Source: Schaalia sp. ZJ405
GTDB lineage: Bacteria > Actinomycetota > Actinomycetes > Actinomycetales > Actinomycetaceae
Assembly: GCF_011038885.2 (NCBI RefSeq)
Contig: NZ_CP064952.1
Coordinates: forward strand, 1,550,001 to 1,614,000
DNA length: 64,000 nt
Direction: 5' to 3'
In this document: positions 60,779 through 64,000 of the stretch, piece after piece
How positions within the stretch are numbered: position 1 is the stretch's first letter
Layout of the letters: each line of letters opens with the position of its first letter
Position numbers and translations under genes: made by a program
Notes under the pieces: model-generated
What the model was told of the DNA's origin: nothing
What the model saw: only the letters and a program-made list of their open reading frames with translations
Database searches by the model: none

Positions 60779-61416
60779 GATCCCACCGGCACGGCCGCTA
60801 AGTTACCGTTCCCCGCCATCGCGCGCAGAACCTGTGAAATGTCGGCTTTGGCAACGGCAATGTCAATGCGAGTGCCAGCTTGGGATGGCATTCGTGATCC
60901 GTCCTCAACTCGACCAACGAGAGTGACGTGTGATGCCACTCGTTGTGGTTGTGCTTCCCCGTCGTCAGAGGGTGGACCATGATAGGTGGACCCTGGGATG
61001 GACCATAGTTCAAGTTGTTGTCCGGTGTTGACTGAGGCAGGCAGTCCATCAATGACGGTGATGACGATTCGTCTGTGGTCTTCGTTGTGCTGCGTTGTCA
61101 CGGACGAGCGCGCGAGCAGTTCACCTTTGCCCAACGAATGTTTGGCTATTGCCCCTGTTTTGAGTGTTCCTTCGCGCACATATGCGTTGCTGCCGGGCCG
61201 CACTTCGACGATCGTCGTGTTCTCCTCGTTGAGAACCTCTCCTTGAGCGATCGGTCGTGTTGTCTGAAATATCAGTTCTCCTGCCCGTGCTCGGGCGAGC
61301 AGCAGGGTAAAAACCGTGATCGATAAGGTAATCAGGAGGATTCCGCCAACCAGTCGAGGGTCCCGCCAAGCCGGGGGTGGTCCGGGGATCCGGACGCTTG
61401 TGTGTCGCTGTTTCAT
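60775..61416 (-). CDS. SAF-domain (CpaB/RcpC-like) membrane protein
   Basis: 213 residues. One N-terminal membrane segment (about 23-42, GGILLITLSITVFTLLLARA) followed by a SAF domain (QTTRPIAQGEVLNEENTTIV) and a second beta domain. SAF-containing CpaB proteins sit in the membrane or periplasm in pilus systems. It is translationally coupled to the CpaE-like protein. Confidence 0.78.
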   Translation of the reverse strand: MKQRHTSVRIPGPPPAWRDPRLVGGILLITLSITVFTLLLARARAGELIFQTTRPIAQGEVLNEENTTIVEVRPGSNAYVREGTLKTGAIAKHSLGKGELLARSSVTTQHNEDHRRIVITVIDGLPASVNTGQQLELWSIPGSTYHGPPSDDGEAQPQRVASHVTLVGRVEDGSRMPSQAGTRIDIAVAKADISQVLRAMAGNGNLAAVPVGS

Positions 61417-61452
61417 TTCTCCATCATGCCGTGATTTTCCTCGGCCCCGGAG

Positions 61453-61461
61453 TTATCCACA
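61453..61461 (+). promoter_or_regulatory. Consensus DnaA box
   Basis: TTATCCACA, perfect 9-mer, between the SAF gene and the small HTH gene. A second (TGTGGATAA) is at 62846-62854. A lone 9-mer can occur by chance; no cluster or AT-rich unwinding region is seen. Confidence 0.35.
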
Positions 61462-61614
61462 GGCTTGACTCGGTGCGGGAGTTCATGAGCGGAGGATCCC
61501 GCAGCTCTCTTGGAGCATTGGGGACAGAGTTGTCCAACACCTGACATTCGTTACCATATGCACTTTTCTGATAGTGAATGCACCGAAGTGGAACGATCGT
61601 GCATAATTGCTCTC

Positions 61615-61815
61615 ATGGCACCACGATTTCTTACGCTGGCGGATGTCGCCGAAACTCTAAACCTGACAACGTCGGCAGCTCGTTCTCTTGTGACTTCCGG
61701 TGAACTTCCGGCAATTCAGGTTGGCGGCAAGCACGCGTGGCGCATCGAGGCAACGGTCCTTGAAAAATATATCGAGGATCAGTATCGCCTCACGCGTGAA
61801 CGCCTCGGCAAGTAG
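61615..61815 (+). CDS. Small excisionase/MerR-like helix-turn-helix protein
   Basis: 66 residues from ATG 61615. PRFLTLADVAETLNLTTSAA then GELPAIQVGGKHAWRI form the winged HTH typical of excisionase/BldC-like proteins. It is divergent from the SAF gene; its upstream region holds a short CACT/AGTG inverted repeat that could be its own site. Confidence 0.78.
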   Translation: MAPRFLTLADVAETLNLTTSAARSLVTSGELPAIQVGGKHAWRIEATVLEKYIEDQYRLTRERLGK

Positions 61816-61898
61816 ATCCTCACCTGCCACTTGGGGCTAGGCTCAGCCACCTCACCTCGTCAGTCAGTAGCCCTCACCCTGACTCCTGCCGCCTGGGG

Positions 61899-62486
61899 CT
61901 ACGCCGAGTCACGTAGCACCAAACGTCTGATGTCGTCGATCATTGCAGTTGCGATGGTGAGTGCGGGTTTCACCCGCGTTCCTTTCTCTCGAACCTCGAT
62001 TCCCTCTTCCCGTGTCCACTGAATCAGGTCAATGTGATCGCGAAACACCCCGCAGATGTGTCCTCGAATTCGCGTCAGCCCAGCGTGCACGGTGACGCGA
62101 GCGCCCTCTCTTTCCCACTTTCTGAGAATGTGGTGTGGTGAGGCGCGTATCGCCCACGATTCCTCCCGTTGACGAGGGGCCGCAACTCCCAGAGGCCATG
62201 TGGCAGAGAGCTTGATCGTGGGAACGAGGACGAGTTCGCTTCCCGCCGCAGTTGACGATTCCACGAGGATCCACCGCTTCCCAACGTCAACGAGGATGCC
62301 GGTGAATTGGCAGCCATCGGTAATGAATCCTGAGATTTCACGCCCAACGGCCTGCGCGAGTCGCGCGTCCAAGGTCACGCCTATCCGTTCAACCTCAGCT
62401 AGTTCTGCGGAGCTATCGACGAGGGAACGCCGACTCAGCTCATCGAATTGCGCTGAGATGTCATTGAGAAGGGAATCGAGGTCCAT
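61899..62486 (-). CDS. Conserved hypothetical protein
   Basis: 195 residues, soluble, no signal peptide or membrane segment. An N-terminal helix (1-40) precedes a beta-rich part with GREISGFITDGCQFTGILVD and WILVESSTA and a C-terminal part with THIR-type repeats. I do not recognise the family. The codon pattern and frame look real. Not clearly in an operon; convergent with the HTH gene. Confidence 0.7.
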   Translation of the reverse strand: MDLDSLLNDISAQFDELSRRSLVDSSAELAEVERIGVTLDARLAQAVGREISGFITDGCQFTGILVDVGKRWILVESSTAAGSELVLVPTIKLSATWPLGVAAPRQREESWAIRASPHHILRKWEREGARVTVHAGLTRIRGHICGVFRDHIDLIQWTREEGIEVREKGTRVKPALTIATAMIDDIRRLVLRDSA

Positions 62487-62912
62487 CGTGACACATTCTC
62501 AGTAGCCTGATTCCCTGTCGAGTGATGTCACTGATCCTGTGAATACAGAATTTTCACTAATTGTGTTTTTCTTTGATATTTATTGAGAGTCCGTTTCTCT
62601 GATTCACGCCAACGCTTCTGCGCGGGCCCGATGAGAAGCATCGTGTGCATCTCGGCGATGCGCACCTGAGCGTACTTGCGCGCTCGTCCTCGTTCATGGT
62701 TAGACCCCGAAGAATTCCTTGTCACCCTATGTACCTGCTCGGCACGGACATCGTCCTCGCCAATAATGAAAACCCGCTTGCCACCTCGCTTGTGGACAAT
62801 AAAAGTCTCTCTGATCAGCGTGATCGTGCAGGTCAATTAACTCCTTGTGGATAACTCTGCAGCGCCTGGACGAGTTGTTACAGTCTCGTCAAGATCAACG
62901 AAGGAGTTTGTC
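62487..62912. other. 426-base gap with two motif copies and a DnaA box
   Basis: No gene is convincing; an open frame of 102 codons on the minus strand (62528-62836) lacks a ribosome site and family features. It holds motif variants GCTCGTCCTCGTTCATGG (62682-62699) and CATCGTCCTCGCCAATAATG (62750-62769), and TGTGGATAA at 62846-62854. The second variant equals the 37860 variant over its first 16 bases. Confidence 0.5.
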
Positions 62913-62915
62913 GTG

Positions 62916-63767
62916 ATGCGTCAATCTGGGTGCACTGATACTCAAAAAGAGACTGCTTTATGGCTGTTTGCCATTCTTTGCACAATTCTCTTTTCCCTGT
63001 GTTCTCGTTCTCTCATCCCACTTGTCAGCTGGTATCGCATGGACATCGTTGTCGCACTAAGCCTCATGGCCGCATCAACCGGTGTGGTCCTCTGGAACCT
63101 TGGGTGGGTTGTTCTTGCGCGCCTCACCCATGTTCGATGGTTTCCTCAGCATCTGCGCCATCGGCTCCGCGAGCGAGTTGAGCGTTCGGGAACACGCCTT
63201 GCTCGACGTGTTCTTTTGCGTGCTAGTTCAAGCATCCTTGTGGGAACAAGTGCACTGTCCGGCATCGGTGTGGGTGCTGCCTTCGCTGCTTCTCCCGATG
63301 TCAACGACATGAGCCAGAGCACCCACGCGCTCCATGTTGATCCACGTTTCGAGGATTTGTCGTGGTCTGGTTCCGCTGACACCCTCGCTCACGCGACCCG
63401 CCGCTCCCTTGAGCAGGCACCTGATAACGCGCTGTCGCGTGATGCCACGGAATTAGGCGTTGCAACTGTAGCGCCCTGCACACCGACATCAACTACGCAG
63501 GTTAGTGGGCTAACTTCTCCGCCAAACACGCAGAGCATGTCGCCCAGAGAAAATGTTTATCAGCAGAACTTTATACAAACATACACGGTGAAGCCAGGTG
63601 ACACGCTATCGTTAATCGCTCTGGGGTTGTTGAACAACCATCCCGGCGATGTTGCCGTGACACATGCATGGCAACGCATCTACGAATCGAACATCCAGAC
63701 AATCGGCACCAACCCGAATGTGATCTTTCCGGGCCAAGTGCTTGTTATTCCGGAGGACCTCTCATGA
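62916..63767 (+). CDS. Membrane protein with C-terminal LysM domain
   Basis: 283 residues from ATG 62916 (AAGGAG 9 bases upstream; a GTG one codon earlier is possible). Two or three hydrophobic segments in residues 15-75 and one near 120, a Ser/Thr-rich spacer, and a LysM domain at the end (YTVKPGDTLSLIALGLL...IYESNIQTIG...VIFPGQVLVIP). It probably binds peptidoglycan from the outside. The stop overlaps the next gene (ATGA). Confidence 0.85.
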   Translation: MRQSGCTDTQKETALWLFAILCTILFSLCSRSLIPLVSWYRMDIVVALSLMAASTGVVLWNLGWVVLARLTHVRWFPQHLRHRLRERVERSGTRLARRVLLRASSSILVGTSALSGIGVGAAFAASPDVNDMSQSTHALHVDPRFEDLSWSGSADTLAHATRRSLEQAPDNALSRDATELGVATVAPCTPTSTTQVSGLTSPPNTQSMSPRENVYQQNFIQTYTVKPGDTLSLIALGLLNNHPGDVAVTHAWQRIYESNIQTIGTNPNVIFPGQVLVIPEDLS

Positions 63768-64000
63768 ACAATCATGGACAGTCACACATCGACACCACAC
63801 AACACACTGACCTCATGCCCCCTTTAGCCCCTCATAGTCAGGAAACCATCATCACCGCATCAGTTTCAGCGCCGGAAACTCCGGCGCACACGCCCAGTCA
63901 ACACGTGCCCGAACAGACACCGACGCAGGAGCTGTCAGCAACCGCAGCCGTCCAGGGCAGCCCAGTATCCATGCCAAGCACACCTGAATTCATTCACGTC
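63764..64000 (+). CDS. Truncated gene, Pro/Thr/His-rich N-terminus (possible Rv3235-like protein)
   Basis: ATG 63764 overlaps the LysM stop; the frame is open for 79 residues to the window edge. The visible part is low complexity (Pro, Thr, Ser, His). In other actinobacteria a Rv3235-like protein follows such LysM genes upstream of secA; that is a guess from position only. Confidence 0.55.
   Translation, partial: MNNHGQSHIDTTQHTDLMPPLAPHSQETIITASVSAPETPAHTPSQHVPEQTPTQELSATAAVQGSPVSMPSTPEFIHV

Noticed and set aside
62528..62836. 102-codon minus-strand open frame
   Set aside because: No ribosome binding site, basic low-similarity sequence, and it covers two copies of the intergenic motif; not counted as a gene.
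61453..62854. Replication origin based on two DnaA boxes
   Set aside because: Two boxes 1.4 kb apart with no cluster, no dnaA/dnaN and no AT-rich region.

Overview
The window is high-GC DNA from an actinomycete, most likely an oral Actinomyces/Schaalia-type member of the Actinomycetaceae. The reasons are the E2-E1 fused 2-oxoglutarate dehydrogenase (Kgd/OdhA type), an RsrA-like zinc anti-sigma factor paired with a SigH/SigR-type sigma factor, a 24-residue bL37-type ribosomal protein gene, a LeuA with an actinobacterial leucine-codon leader peptide, a sortase-type LARTG surface protease and a tRNA gene without encoded CCA. Genus is inferred from general knowledge; no search was run. Nearly all of the window is chromosomal housekeeping, with one insertion sequence and one large cell-surface glycan cluster.

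Layout. 1-1.7 kb: tail of an IclR regulator and a DUF418 membrane protein. 1.8-3.8 kb: leuA with an attenuator leader. 3.8-7.8 kb: tightly overlapped phoH-ybeY-corC-era operon (minus strand). 8-10.8 kb: hrpB helicase. 10.8-12.3 kb: an IS3-family element sitting exactly in the loop of a terminator hairpin between hrpB and a wall-anchored subtilase. 12.3-18.2 kb: subtilase, lysA, argS (minus). 18.5-19.7 kb: Nramp metal transporter. 20-25.4 kb: a CUT1 sugar ABC transporter with LacI-type regulator, DUF624 protein and two palindromic operator candidates. 25.5-32.2 kb: rpiB, tRNA-Arg(CCG), a FemABX-type peptide-bridge enzyme containing an 11-C tract, glpQ, an M23 peptidase, and two CBS/CorC membrane proteins. 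32.8-36.7 kb: kgd. 36.9-42.3 kb: SGNH protein, bL37, rsrA-sigH, doxX, aroA, rsgA. 42.4-52.6 kb: glycan cluster (two GT2 proteins, a CDP-alditol phosphotransferase, a TarI/IspD-like cytidylyltransferase, an SDR, an ABC-2 exporter pair, an acyltransferase), which fits synthesis and ABC export of a phosphate-linked, possibly galactofuranose-containing wall polymer. 52.6-59.4 kb: GATase, hisN, sbcD-sbcC and a small conserved protein. 59.4-64 kb: SAF-domain and CpaE-like proteins, a small HTH protein, a hypothetical, and a LysM protein followed by a truncated gene.

The most unusual signal is a short dispersed motif, consensus CTCGTCCTCGTCAATGA. Its 12-base core occurs exactly eleven times in 64 kb on both strands, with about ten close variants. 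Many copies lie between genes, and one inverted pair forms the perfect stem of the terminator behind kgd. In coding regions it is mostly read as an Asp-Glu-Asp run, so codon bias explains some copies but not the intergenic ones. Other points: the leuL attenuator, the IS-in-terminator insertion, the poly-C tract in the FemABX gene, the bL37 gene, and a 40-bp tandem repeat at the edge of the glycan cluster.
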